Positions 44,872-56,621 of a DNA stretch of 64,000 nucleotides are shown here, one piece after another (position 1 is the stretch's first letter; every line of letters begins with the position of its first letter). Source of the stretch: Azolla caroliniana (Eukaryota; Polypodiophyta). The notes under the pieces were generated by a model. That model was not told where the DNA came from. It saw only the letters and a program-made list of their open reading frames with translations, and searched no databases. Made by a program: the position numbers and the translations under genes. The DNA lies in the NCBI GenBank assembly GCA_043228905.1, contig JBHGNT010000014.1:12958001-13022000 (forward strand), given 5' to 3'.

Positions 44872-44960
44872 GAATCTTACGCAGTGCCGTCCTCTTAGTA
44901 CTAATAGTACTTCTCTTCTTTAGTACTAATTCCCTCTCTGCTTTAGTACTATTCCTGACA
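44508..44960 (+). mobile_element. 5' LTR of chromovirus D
   Basis: 453 bp, TGTCATGATATGG...ATTCCTGACA. Heat-shock-element array 44646-44663, TATAAAA 44684-44690, then a CT microsatellite (about 44799-44869) and repeated TTAGTACTAATAGTAC near 44896-44950. Confidence 0.9.
44646..44663 (+). promoter_or_regulatory. Perfect four-unit heat-shock element in LTR D
   Basis: GAAAATTCTAGAAGCTTC, that is GAA-nn-TTC-nn-GAA-nn-TTC, 20 bp upstream of the TATA box. The 3' LTR keeps all four core units (60774-60791) although a spacer base differs. HSF binding is inferred. Confidence 0.65.
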
Positions 44961-45029
44961 GTTTGAACAAATTTTTTCCTCCAACCTACTTGTCGTTCTC
45001 CCTCATCCTCCTACCCTTTTCCCTATACT

Positions 45030-46010
45030 ATGGCTACTATTAGCGCCCAAGAATATCAATCCGTTTTCTCCGAGCTACAATGCCTAAAAGAAAAATGTGT
45101 TGCCTGGGAACAAGAAAACCAACGATTGATAGTGGATCTGCAACAAATCGCTCTAGAAAAACAACAAACGCAGCAACAGCATGGGGAGTTAGCATTACGG
45201 GTAGAACAAGTCGAAGCAGCATTGCAACAACAAGGATCAAGCCCCCAAGGATTTCATAAAGAGCCGAAGATTGGACTTCCTGCGAAATTTGATGGAACAC
45301 GATCGCAATTCAGGGGATTCCTTAATCAGGTACGATTCGTTATCCAAATGCATCCTTCCCGATACCCCACTGATGCATCCCGAGTCGGCCTAATAGGCAC
45401 GTTGCTTAGCAACTCAGCCTTAGCATGGTTCGCTCTGCTTCTAGAAAAACAATCGCCCTTGCTTAATAACTTTGAAGATTTTATTAGTGAATTTAATGCC
45501 TGCTTTGGAGACACCGACAACATCAGGACTACGACCAACAAGATCCGACGATTGCGTCATGGCGATCGTCCAGCCTCTGCCTACGCAGCGGATTTTCGTC
45601 AACTCGCCTCCGATATTCTCTGGGATGATCAGGCACTAATGGAGCAGTTTCACTACGGCCTGCAAAACGATGTAAAAGATTTACTTTTAACCTTCCCCGA
45701 ACAACCAAAATCTCTTACGAAGCCAATCAGTTGAGTGGTCCGATGTGACAACCACCTTTTCGAACGGCTTTCCGAACGTCAATTACAAATACCACGCTCT
45801 AGGCCGGAGCCCACATACGCCTCAGTCGCGGCTAAAGCGTTCACACGCGATGTACCCCAACCAAATACTCCGACACCGATGGAGATTGACACCATGCATC
45901 GACGTGGCTCGTTATCGGAAGAAGAAAAGCAATGACGTTGTGCAAATCGATTATGTCTATATTGCGGTGGACCAGGGCATATCACAATCAATTGTCCCCA
46001 TAGGCCAAGA
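45030..46010 (+). pseudogene. gag: Chromovirus D gag
   Basis: ATG 45030 (MATISAQEYQSVFSELQCLK). An N-terminal coiled coil (about residues 5-75) precedes the capsid domain with GLPAKFDGTRSQFRGFLNQ, ALAWFALLLEKQSPLL and FCACFGDTD-like FNACFGDTDNIRTTTNKIRR. The frame meets TGA at 45732 and 45933, then continues to a CCHC knuckle CLYCGGPGHITINC at 45954-45995. The two stops stand at positions where Arg (CGA) or similar is plausible. Confidence 0.85.
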
Positions 46011-46304
46011 AGATAGGTAAATCAAATCGTAGCCTGTACTAAACCCAAGTCAAATTTTCCCTTAAGAGTGTCTGATAGTATTAATAGTACTAATAGCCCA
46101 AATATCTCAAACAAATTTGAAATCCTTAGTCAATTAGATGAAGAGTTAAACGATTGAGTCTAGCCAAAATAGGAGCTGTTTGGTTCGATAGCCCTAGATC
46201 TGTACAACCCATTAGTGGTTCCATTCCCTCCAAGCAAGTTAGTAATGTGTTCCTAGCCCAAGTCATGGTTAGTACTAAAAGTACTCCCCTAGTACAACTC
46301 CTAG

Positions 46305-48090
46305 CACTTTAAGATTCCGGAGCCAATTCCTATTTCATGGATCGAAATTTTGCCCAAGCTTCTCAGATATCCTTAAGAAAACTTCCTTGCCCCGCATCTG
46401 TAGTAGTCATTGATGGTCGTCCCATTGCTTCCAGGAAAATTGTAGAGGAGTCAGAACCCATTCAGGTTGTCCTAGGTAGTTTTGTGTGTGTAGTATCATT
46501 TAATATAATTAGTAGTCCAGAGCATCCCATTGTCTTGGGATTACCTTGGTTTGAACTACATAATCCAGACATAGATTGGAGAACAAGAGAAGTCCGATAT
46601 CGACAACCCCAAGAATCTACTCATCGAGTTTTGACCATTTCATTACGTCAACTATGCGAAGGACACAAGGAGGCAATGTTCCTGTTTGCCATATCAGTAC
46701 ATCCTTCCATCAATATTAAGGAGGAATCCTTAGTGCAACTTTCGGCGAAATATCATCCTTATGCCGACGTATTTGACAAGGTAAAAGCTTATACTCTTCC
46801 TCATCATCGTCCCGACGATTGTCCCATCAATTTACAACCAGCAGCAGAGCCACCATGGGGACCAATCTACAACTTGTCACCCACCGAGTTAGAAGTCCTT
46901 CGAGCCTACATAGAGGAGCACCCATCTTCTTTGTCAAGAAGAAAGATGGCTCACTTCGTCATGTCGTTGATTACCGCGGCTTAAATAAGGTCACCATCTG
47001 GAATAGGTATGCACTTCCTCTTATATCAAGTCTTTTAGAGCGGTTAATGGTGCCAAATTTTTTACAAAAATCGATCTATGAGGAGGGTATAACCTCGTGC
47101 AGATCCGACCGAGAGATGAATGGAAGACCACCTTTCGCACGCGGTATGGGCATTTCGAATATATTGTTATGCCGTTCTGTCTAACCAATGCACATGCAGT
47201 CTTCCAACACATGGCAAATGATACATTCAGAGACCTCTTGGATATCTATTTGATCATCTATCTAGATGATCTATTGATTTATTCGAAGACCCAAGAAGAG
47301 CACGATTCTCATGTACTATTAGTACTAAACCGACTCCACGAGAATGGTCTTGATGCCAAGCTAGAAAAATGTAGCTTCGATTGCAAGCAAGTGGAATTTC
47401 AAGGCTACGTTATCTCCTCAAAGGGCATCTCCATGGATCCAGCTAAAATCCAAAATGTGCTACAGTGGCAAATTCCACGGTTAGTACGAGATGTACAATG
47501 TTTTCTAGGTTTTGCTAACTTCTACCGCAAGTTTATATAGGATTACTCGAAGATTATTTTACCTCTCACACAACTTACGAAGAAGGGACAAGCATTTCTT
47601 TGGTCCAATGAAGCGGACATGGCTTTTCGGCATCTTAAGAAAGCCTTTACATCAACACCTATTCTAGCCCATGTGGATAGAAGCAAACCATTCATCATGG
47701 AGGCCGACACATCAGATTTCGCCCTCGGTAGCATCCTTTCTCAACAAGGAGATAAAGAAGAGTTAAATCAACTAAGAAATACATGACAAGGAGTCATTAG
47801 CCATCGTTGATTCATTTGTGCAATGGCAACATTTTTTGGAGGGCTCTCCACATCAAGTCATCGTCTTTAGTGATCACAAGAATCTTTCTTATTTCCAGAA
47901 CGCTCGTGTGCTAAATCGATGGCAAGCTAGGTGGGCTCAATTCCTCACACGTTTTGATTTCAAAATCGCATATCGACTGGGGAAGCAGCAAGGAAAGGTA
48001 GATGCACTATCACGACGTTCATATCTTGCACCTCATCCTGGTGATCCCGCATTCGATAATCAAAAGCAAGTAATTTTGGGACCAACATGA
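46305..48090 (+). pseudogene. pol: Chromovirus D protease, RT and RNase H
   Basis: Protease DSGANSYFMDRNFA at 46313, ending HPIVLGLPWFELHNPDIDW. RT from about 46820, with [39 protein letters not shown], and the catalytic LIIYLDDLLIYSKTQEEH near 47250-47295. RNase H has MEADTSDFALGSILSQQG (47698) and VFSDHKNLSYFQNARVLNRW, ending KVDALSRRSY. Single-base frameshifts near 46915 and 47065, TAG 47538-47540 and a frame break near 47780 disable it. Confidence 0.9.
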
Positions 48091-49639
48091 TTGCACACAA
48101 CGCAGATTTTTCACACCCCAATGGATTCCCAGATTATCAACACCGTACGTGCAAATTTGAAGACGGACAATTTTGCTCAAGACATTCTGGTGCACATTGA
48201 TACCTCTCGGGCATCTTGTTCCCAGTCTCAGCAACCAGGTATGGACTACCGACAATTCGAATATCATGATGGTTTGTTATTCTTTAAAAAGCTTGTATAT
48301 GTCCCCGATTGCTCGTGTCGCCTTCAAATCGTCCAAAGTTGTCACGACACCCATATGGCGGGACATTTTGGTAGCACTAAGATGTTGGATCTAGTTCAGC
48401 GATCCTTTTGGTGGTCCCATATGCGACGTTTTGTCGACGACTACGTTCAGACCTATGATGCTTGCTACCGAGCAAAGATGCCACGACACCATCCATATGG
48501 CTTGTTGGAACCCTTACCGATCCCAAGTAGGCTGTGGCAGTCTATTTGTCTTGATTTTATCACAGATCTACCGGTCTCGAAGGGGTTCAATGTTATCTTA
48601 ACCGTTGTCGATCGATATACGAAGATGGCACATTTTGTGCCGTGTACTAAGGCCATCACTAGCGAGGAAACCGCCACCCTTGTCATGCATGAGGTATTTC
48701 GGCATCATGGCCTCCCAAACAGTATCATCAAGTGACTGAGGACCGCAATTTGTGTCCAAATTTTGGCAACATCTCGTCAAGATGCTCAAGGTCTCTCGCA
48801 ACCTCTCCTCCGGCTACCATCCTCAGACCGATGGGCAGGCGGAACAAACAAACCAAACGCTAGAGCAATATCTCCGGTGTTTCCTGAGTTATCAACATAA
48901 CGATTGGACCGAGACTCTCCACTTTGCGGAGTTTGCGTATAATAATGTTGTTCACTCCTCGAGTCAAATCTCCCCATTCTATGCTTATACCAGTTCTCAT
49001 CCTCGCTGCTCGGTGATCGACACCTCGGAGCTACCTACCAATCCTCGTGCCAAGGATCATTTGGAGAGACTACGCAAGATCCAGATGGATCTCTCTACTC
49101 ATCTTCGTCATGCTCAACTCACACAGAAGACTTACGCGGATCATCATCGACTTCCCTCCTCTTTTGTCATCGGAGATCAAGTAATGCTTTTACGTCGTCA
49201 CATCAAGACTACTCGACCGTGCGACAAGTTGGATTATCGCCGATTTGGTCCTTTCCGTATTACCGGTAAGGTTAATGATATCACGTTCCGCCTTGATCTT
49301 CCTCCACATCTTTGGATACATCCGGTCTTCCATAGTTCTCTTCTTGAACCTTATAAAGCAAACACTCTTCCCGATCGTGTTACACCACCGCCGCCCCCGC
49401 TTGAGTTAGACGCCGGCTTGGAGTATGAAGTTGCTTCCATCCTCGACTCCAACAAACTTTATTATTTGGTCGATTGGCTTGGCTATAGTCAGAGTGAACG
49501 TACTTGGGAACCCGTCGAGCATGTCGCCAATGCTCAGGATCTTCTTGCTGAGTTCCATCAAAAGTATCCGGACAAACCCGGTCCGCAATCAATGCCGACT
49601 CGTTCCACTCGTCACCTTAAGGGGGAGATAGTGTCATGA
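48091..49639 (+). pseudogene. pol: Chromovirus D integrase with C-terminal chromodomain
   Basis: H2C2 finger CHDTHMAGHFGSTKMLDLVQ...YDACYRAK (48340-48475). The core has SICLDFITDLPVSKGFNVIL and GYHPQTDGQAEQTNQTLEQY; a TGA at 48735 and a frame change near 48745 break it at the FGPQF-type region. The C-terminal GPFRITGKVNDITFRLDLP is the usual GPY/F module. The end is a chromodomain (49421-49580): EYEVASILDS, YYLVDWLGYSQSERTWEP. In chromoviruses this domain steers integration to marked chromatin. Stop TGA 49637-49639 overlaps the polypurine tract and the LTR start. Confidence 0.9.
49619..49631 (+). other. Polypurine tract of chromovirus D
   Basis: AAGGGGGAGATAG directly before the 3' LTR at 49632. 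Confidence 0.85.
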
Positions 49640-49685
49640 TATGACAAGACTCAAACCCATGACCTTAGGTTATATGGGTCGAGCT
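49632..49685 (+). mobile_element. 3' LTR of chromovirus D, part 1
   Basis: TGTCATGATATGACAAGACT... matches the first 54 bp of the 5' LTR. Cut by element E after GAGCT; continued at 60680. Confidence 0.9.
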
Positions 49686-50178
49686 TGTTGTCCATGGGAA
49701 AAAAAGATAAATTAGTTAAATGTAATATGTCGGTAGATAAGGCTAGTAGGTGAGGAAGGTAGAGTTTAGGAAAACGCCGAACTTCGAGCCTCAGAATCAG
49801 CCGATGGCTCAGCACTGTATGAAGAAAAAGTATATAAACCGAGGTCTGTGTACCTCGGTGAAGAGAGAGATATCGAGAGTATAGGCGAGGTCATTTTCAT
49901 AATTATAAGAGCTCTATAAGGTCACCGGCTGTGGGCCGTGGTTTTGTAATAATCAATAATTGTTTGCAGTAATACATATATATTAGCTCTTATTGTTTTC
50001 ATCTGTGTATCGTCGTTCCTACGATCTCAACTACATATACGCCTTGGGTTATATTCCGGGTATGCTCTCCGTTCTCTTCCCCTAACGACGCCTCCGTGCA
50101 TAAGTCTTCATGTTACACCTCCTTTGATATCGATATCCTGTAGGCATATCGAAGGTGTTTCCAACGAAACAGATAACA
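49686..50178 (+). mobile_element. 5' LTR of element E
   Basis: TGTTGTCCATGGG...GAAACAGATAACA. TATA region AGTATATAAACC near 49829-49840. A CCGAGG...CCTCGG inverted repeat lies just after it (49840-49860). Confidence 0.95.
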
Positions 50179-50183
50179 CAATT

Positions 50184-50200
50184 TGGCAGGCCCGGTTACA
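50184..50200 (+). other. Probable primer-binding site of element E
   Basis: TGGCAGGCCCGGTTACA, five bases after the LTR end. The tRNA is not identified. Confidence 0.5.
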
Positions 50201-50321
50201 GCTGTGAGATCACAGCGAACTACATTGAAGACAACCTTCAGCTGCCATTACGGCGCCCAATCGCTCCAAGCGGTCTCGGCCATTTGGCCGACGCCCAAAG
50301 CCAGTCGAAGGAACTTCCGAC

Positions 50322-51902
50322 TTGGCGGTCACGGACCAGTCTTTCCAAGAAATATTAGAGGCTCACCGGTTGCAATCCTCGCCACTTGCTACTCGGTCGC
50401 AAGTTGATTCCACACCAACCTCTCCACCAAGCCCTTCAGAGGTCACCCACCCTGACCCTAACCCTTTTCTGGTTTTACCAAAAGATCCCGATTTCGATAC
50501 CATGCCATATCCTTACCCACGATACACTGACGGCCCCGACGCGGAGTCGCACATCCGTGCCTTCGTGTCCACCTGGCAGGCCAACCACTCAACGCAGCGA
50601 CTCTCACCTGCCGAAATCGAGGCGTCAAAAATCGCCGAGTTTACGCTATCCCTCGATGGACCAACTGCGCGATGGTATTCACGCCTCGACGCAGGGGAGT
50701 TTGTCACCTTCCAAGAAATTCGCATGCAGTTCCTAGAACTGTTCAATCACGAGGTGCCCAAATGAGAACTGCTCCGACAATTCTTTTCGATGAGACAAGA
50801 ATTGCACGAGACGGTCGCACAGTTCACGATCCGGTTCCGGGATCTCTATAGATAAGTGGCCGACAATGTCTCTGCACAACACATTCTGGACGCATTCTTG
50901 TCCAGCTTCCGGGAGCCTCTACGGAGGACTGTCACACTTACTAATTTTGCCAACCAAACGATCGAGCAAGTCATAGCGCGAGTCCTGGCCCTCGATCGGA
51001 CACAGCAAAGCACGGCTTTCTCTATGAGTTCACTGCAAGGCACCCTTCCCCAAGAGGACAATCACTGCCACCAAGCTCTCCAATGCACAGTTTGCTCGGG
51101 ATCAAGCCATCTGGCCCTCGAATGTCCTCACCCGCCATAGTGTGCGATCTGCTAGTCCCGATCTCACACTGTTGAGCAATGTGAATACAATATGCAAAAC
51201 CGCACAACGATGGCCCCGGTTCACCAGATTGAGCCGAGGGATACATACTCTCGTTAGGACGAGCGAAAATCCTACCAGAACCAAGATAACCAATGACACC
51301 GATCGCTAGATAGGCGGCGCGGTGATGACGATTACCGTTGGGACGACGACCGTTACTGAAATGACATCCGATGGAGAGCGGACGACCGCCGTGATCGCTA
51401 TCACAATGACTAGTATCGGGCAAACGACGATTATGATCGGTATGACGATGATCGGGATGACTGATACAATCAGAGAAATTCCCGTAATGATCGGCGCAAC
51501 TCTCACCGAGGATCACGCAACAATAGAAGGATTAACGACAACCGTCGTCGGGACCCCCCGCAAAATGAACCGCACAGCTCGAACGCGCCATGGACCAACC
51601 CACCAACACACGAGGCAAGGAATCAATCACACACCCTCCCCCCTACACACAAATCGGGTTGGCACCAGCAACTCGACCGTTGTTACCTGCTTCAAGTGCA
51701 ACCAACCCGGTCACTACGCTATGCAATGCCCAACAATAGACCACGGAAAGGCTCCGGCCGTGAATAGTATTATGGACAACGTGCAAAATGTCACAACACG
51801 TAGTAAAGCCCAGGCCACTCCATGGCAACTACAGGATAAAGTCTGGCAAGCAACCAAAGAATGGATTGATACAGCTAACAAAAACAATGTGGTGCAGATG
51901 TA
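50322..51902 (+). pseudogene. gag: Element E gag with three zinc knuckles
   Basis: The frame from ATG 50322 (MAVTDQSFQEILEAHRL) has a Pro-rich N-terminus, then the capsid domain: TMPYPYPRYTDGPDAESHIR, FTLSLDGPTARWYSRLDAGE, MRQELHETVAQFTIRFRDL, with stops at 50763 and 50853. Two adjacent knuckles, CTVCSGSSHLALEC (51087) and CAIC...SRSHTVEQC (51147-51182), are followed by an Arg/Asp/Tyr-rich low-complexity stretch (about 51305-51530). The third knuckle CFKCNQPGHYAMQC is at 51689-51730, after a frame change. The start could lie farther upstream. Confidence 0.85.
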
Positions 51903-52009
51903 GACAGAAATGGGAGACGCGACCATCGGAGCACCATAGTCCTCGGCACCATCCACATCGATAGAAGATGACTAGATGTGGGACGCCCCTACCAGTTCCA
52001 AGATCTCCC

Positions 52010-52784
52010 TACCTCTACATAAACTCTTACCACTCATGCCGCGTTTTCGGGATACCTTGGCTACACTCACGGCCAACACCCATTCCACCGCGCCACTTGT
52101 GCAGCTGACCAAGCCAGGAACGGGTCCACCCCTCATGGATGCTCAGAATCCAGCCATAAAAATTATGATTAAAGGATGGGGCCTGCACAGGTGCATAATC
52201 AACGACGGCTCTTGCGTGAATGTCATCAGCGAGGCTACCTGTCATAAACTCAGTCTGAATCAATGTGAACCTTGCCCCTTTTGGCTTCGGATGGCCGATA
52301 CACAATCGGTTTGCCCCATCGGATTAATCTGCCACCTCGACTTTACTCTAGGAGGCCACATGTTCACTATCTCGGCTGTTGTATTACGACTCAAAGCACA
52401 AGGCGCCTACCCAATGTTACTTAGCAGACCATGGTTGCACACAGCAAATATCAAATAGCATTGGCAGCACAACATGATCTCGTTTCGTCGAGGAAAAACC
52501 AAGGTCCGGATCATAACCATGCCCCACAATACCTCGCCGTTATACGCGGAAGGGGTGCACATGCTTGACGGGTTATCCGATGATGAGGTGGCTGACTTCC
52601 TAGAAGACCATCCCACACTATCATACCCCTCTTCAAAATTGACGCCATATCAGCAGTCAACACATCTCAAGACGAGGAGGTCATGGAGAATACACCTCCT
52701 CAGGACGAGCCCGATCCCACCACCATCGCAAAATTACGACACGCTCGAGACGCTTTTGAATGAGAACTCGCCATCTCCCAATGA
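52010..52784 (+). pseudogene. pol: Element E protease and linker to RT
   Basis: Protease core CIINDGSCVNVISEATCHKL near 52194-52253, a DGS active site of the type also seen in C (DGGSG) and I. The second half is CPFWLRMADTQSV, LDFTLGGHMFTISAVVLRL and YPMLLSRPWLHTANI, with TAG at 52456. A linker with HMLDGLSDDEVADFLEDHP follows, as in C. Confidence 0.8.
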
Positions 52785-53587
52785 GTGAAGGCATCAACGC
52801 TCGAAACACTGAACCTTGGTTTAGACGAGAACCCTCGCACCCTACAGATTGCTAATAACTTACCAGCCGGTGAACAAGCAACCCTCATACGCTTACTCAT
52901 CGATTACCAGGATGTATTCGCATGGTCTTACATGGATATGAAGGGTTTGGACCCTCAATACTACCAACACCAGATCCATTTTCTCCCTGACGCTCAGCCG
53001 ATTCAGCAAAGACGATACCGGATGAACCCCAATTATGCAGCTAAGGTCAAGGAAGAAATACACAAGCTCCTCTCAGTCGGGTTCATACAACCTGTAAAAC
53101 GCGCCACATGGTTAAGCCCAATCGTAGTCTTCCCCAAGAAAAACAGGAAAATCCGAGTCTGCGTCGACTACCACAAGCTTAATGCTGCAACGGTCACGGA
53201 TGGATTCCCTCTCCCGTTCACGGATATCGTTCTCGACACGGTGGCAGGTCACGAATGCTACAACTTTCTAGACGGGTTTAGTGGTTACAACCAAATCAGA
53301 ATGCACCCGGATGATCAGGATAAAACAACATTTGTCACAGAATGGGGTGTTTTCGTGGCAGAAGTAATGATGTTCGGTTTGAAAACGACACCGATCACGT
53401 TCCAGCGCATCATCACCAAAAAATTTAACGAGTATATCCTGGGGTTCATGCAAGTCTTTCTTGACGACTTCACCGTATATGGCCAACGACTAGAGCACAT
53501 GACCCAGTTACGTCTCTGTCTTGATCCATGTCGCCAGGCTCGGTTAAATTTAAACCCGGCAAAATGCGTGTTCTTGGTCACAAGTGG
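52785..53587 (+). pseudogene. pol: Element E reverse transcriptase, main part
   Basis: An open frame through the fingers and palm: YQDVFAWSYMDMKGLDPQYY, ATWLSPIVVFPKKNRKIRVC, CYNFLDGFSGYNQIRMHPD, FVTEWGVFVAEVMMFGLKT, and the catalytic VFLDDFTVYG at about 53455-53485. It ends LNLNPAKCVFLVTSG, where repeat K interrupts it. This is the best-preserved RT of the three related Ty3 elements. Confidence 0.9.
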
Positions 53588-54442
53588 TGTCGTGCCTCTC
53601 GGCGCCGGATCGTTGCGTGAGTCGGGTGGGAACCACTGGGGTTTTGGACTAGGAGGAGGAAGAATTTGAGGCTAATCTAGTTATGAATATGAATAGATTA
53701 TAAGAAAGAGATATAGAAACTTGTGAATCCCACAAGTATAATTGTTTTAGTTTATCTTAATTGTAGTAATAAATTGAAATAGTTTAGAATAGATTAGAGT
53801 AGATTGAGAAAAGAGATCAAACCTTGTGAATACCACAAGTATTACGTTAATCAATATTTATGTAAGAATATGAATTTAGATTGAAAGAGATAGATTATAT
53901 AAAACTTTGTGAATCCCACAATTCTATTTTATTATTGGTGTTTTAGGAAATATATCCAATTTCCCAAATATTTCACACACTTACATTGTGCTCCTCATCC
54001 TTAGATAGAGATGAGAGAGTCTTAGCAATCCATGCATTTTCTTTTCTAATTGTAGACTCCATGCTTTTCCTATAGATAGACTATATGCTTTATCTGAAGT
54101 GATCATGCTTTTTCTAACTTGTGCATTTTATTATTATTATTATCAACTATAGCGTTCATGCACGCTAGATGTGCATGCGTAGCTTTTATTTTTAGCATGC
54201 GTTTTTCTTTTAACTAAAGTTTATCCTAGGTGAACTAAGCTTTCTATGTGGAACATCTACTTTTGAACACTAATGAAATGTTAGTGTAATGGTAAGACAT
54301 TACATTATTAACATGGAGGTGCAAGGTTCGAATCTTACCTTATGCATGTTATATATATTTTAATATTTCCTACTATTTGTTCATATTTATTAAATCGGTA
54401 CTTTATAAGTTTTTCACATAGTGTACGAAATACACTACGACA
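53588..54442. mobile_element. Repeat K copy 2, solo-LTR-like, in pol of element E
   Basis: 855 bp, TGTCGTGCC...CACTACGACA. Removal (plus four bases, to 54446) joins VTSG to NLLGHIVSQ in frame, which proves it is an insertion. It contains three spaced copies of a CTTGTGAATCCCACAAG-type hairpin (53719-53737, 53822-53840, 53905-53923), AT-rich tracts, and a tRNA-like A/B-box segment (54282-54339). No ORF. The TSD is not recognisable. Confidence 0.7.
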
Positions 54443-54446
54443 ACGA

Positions 54447-55342
54447 CAACCTACTCGGGCACATCGTTAGTCAAGAAGTCATCGACATGGACCCGGATAA
54501 AGTACAAGCCATCCTAAACGCTTCCACACCTCGAACACAAAGGCCCTCAGCCGATTTCTGGGACAAATCAGATGGCACAGCCGGATAATACGCCACCTGG
54601 TCGATTTCGCGACACCACTACACGCGACAGTGCATCAACTTCCTTTTCAATGGACTTCAATCGAGGACGAGGCTTACCAAGCTTTGAAATTAATGCTCTC
54701 GCATGCCCCAGTTGTACAGCCCCCGATATGGTCGAAACCTTTTCACGTCTTCGTGGACGCATCAAATATCGCCATCGGGAGCGCACTTATGCAATGCACA
54801 CCCCCAATTTGGTATCGACCAGTGTATTATGCTAGCCGACGTCTCTCGGCTTCAGAAAAGAAGTCTTAATCCACCGAACGAGAGGCCCTCAGTATGATCT
54901 ACAACATCAGTAAATTTCGGCATTACCTCTTACGCCGAAAATTCACATTTCACGTCGATCACTCACACCTCCTTTACCTGGTCAATAAACAAGCCCTGAT
55001 AGGTCGACTGATCGATGGATGCTCCTGTTACAAGAGTTTGATTTTCATATACAACATCGACCCAGAGTTCAACACGCCATCGCTGAATACCTAAGCCACC
55101 TCAAGTCAGGGGACACTGCCGAGTCCACGTATGACGATTTACCCGATGCCGGCCTATTTAATCTCACAACACTACCAGACGACAAAGAAGATGAATGGAT
55201 CACGAAGATGACCCATTTCCTTAGTTCTAGCCTGCCTCCCGACCACATGCCCCTCGATGCGCGGAAACGACTCGCAGTACAAAGCCGAAACTTTTGTCTC
55301 GTTTCCGACATCCTCTACCACAAAAGCTCGGACGGAATATGA
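54447..55342 (+). pseudogene. pol: Element E RT end and RNase H
   Basis: Continues NLLGHIVSQEVIDMDPDKVQ, then a frame change near 54545, PFQWTSIEDEAYQALKLMLS, PFHVFVDASNIAIGSALMQ, YNISKFRHYLLRRKFTFHVD, HSHLLYLVNKQA, and DFHIQHRPRVQHAIAEYLSH. It ends near 55342 at TGA. These are the usual RNase H Asp-bearing strands. It directly follows the K insertion and precedes the integrase zinc finger. Confidence 0.85.
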
Positions 55343-56523
55343 CGCTGGGCAATTCGACAATTCGAGAAGAAGGCCATCCTCCAAGAGGCCCACCTAGGAA
55401 TCTGCGATAGACTCTACGCCGGAGAGTCCACGACAAGGAAAGTATGGCAGAGTGGGTTATGGTGGGCTACAACGAAAAAGGATGCCCACAAGTTTTGTCG
55501 GCAGTGCGAATTGTGCCAACGGTTGGGACAACCGATGGAACAAGCTTGAATGCCACACCAACCCGTTCTTCCATTAGAAACATTAAAAAATGGGGGTTAG
55601 ATTTTGTGGGACCCTTCAAACCAGTTGCGGCCCGAACAGGTAATAAGTATATCATCGTGGCCACGGACTACTGCACAAAATGGGTAGAGGCAAAGGCTTT
55701 ACGAGACAACATGGCAACATCCACGGCAAAATTCGTGTACGAACATCTCTGGTGTTGTTATGGATGCCCAATTGAGCTCGTTAGTGACCAAGCTGGGCAC
55801 TTTATAAACCATATAATACACAAGCTTACGACACACTACGTGGTTGTACATAAGAAAAGTACACCATACTACCCGCAGGCAAACGGATTGGCAGAATCGA
55901 CTAACAAAATTCTCCAAAAAATCCTGAAGAAGATCGTTAACAAGAACTGCACCAATTGGGATGACAAGCTCCAGAGTGCACTATGGGCTTATCGCACTAC
56001 ATTCAAAATGAGCATTCAATCCACCCCCTTTCGGATGGCTTTTGGTCTCGAAGCCGTTATGCCCATCGAGTTCCAAGTTCTAAGTCTCCGAGTTCAAGTT
56101 AAAGCAAGGCTCCCCGAGGCCCAATCTGAACAAATTAGGCTGGAACAACTCCTTGAACTTGGCGAGGACCGAGTAGCGAGCATGGCCCAACTTGAACAGT
56201 GACAACGACAATGGAAAGCCTTTGTGGACCGACATCGGAAAGGATTGGAACAAGAACTGACCATCGGCAAACCGGCCCTCGTTTTCCAGACACGACTCGG
56301 TGCCATGCAAGGGAAACTACGATTTCGATGGACCGGCCCCTTCTGGATTATTGACGAGTTTAACGGCACGTTCCAGCTCGGCACCCTCGCCGAGGAAATT
56401 GTCAAAAGCTAGGTGAATGGATTCCGATTGCGACTGTACCAGGGAAATACCGCAGCCAACCCTTTCGTCGAGTCTCACGACACGGACAATGCCACGAAGG
56501 AGGCTACACGTCCCCCTTGGTAA
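55343..56523 (+). pseudogene. pol: Element E integrase
   Basis: Zinc finger remnant (EAHLGICDRLYAGESTTRKV... then FCRQCELCQR in a shifted frame). The core is KWGLDFVGPFKPVAARTGN, ATDYCTKWVEAKAL, LVSDQAGHF and STPYYPQANGLAESTNKILQ. The C-terminal domain is KPALVFQTRLGAMQGKLRF and PFWIIDEFNGTFQLGTLAEE. It ends at TAA 56521-56523. No chromodomain. Frame change near 55490 and stops at 56199 and 56410 only. Confidence 0.9.
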
Positions 56524-56621
56524 GAACCCACCAACATTCCAAAGTGTACATTAGGTAGGATTAGGCATAGTTTTAGCAATTAGTTAGTTCCACCTAAAAC
56601 ACCTACCACATCACCCAAATC

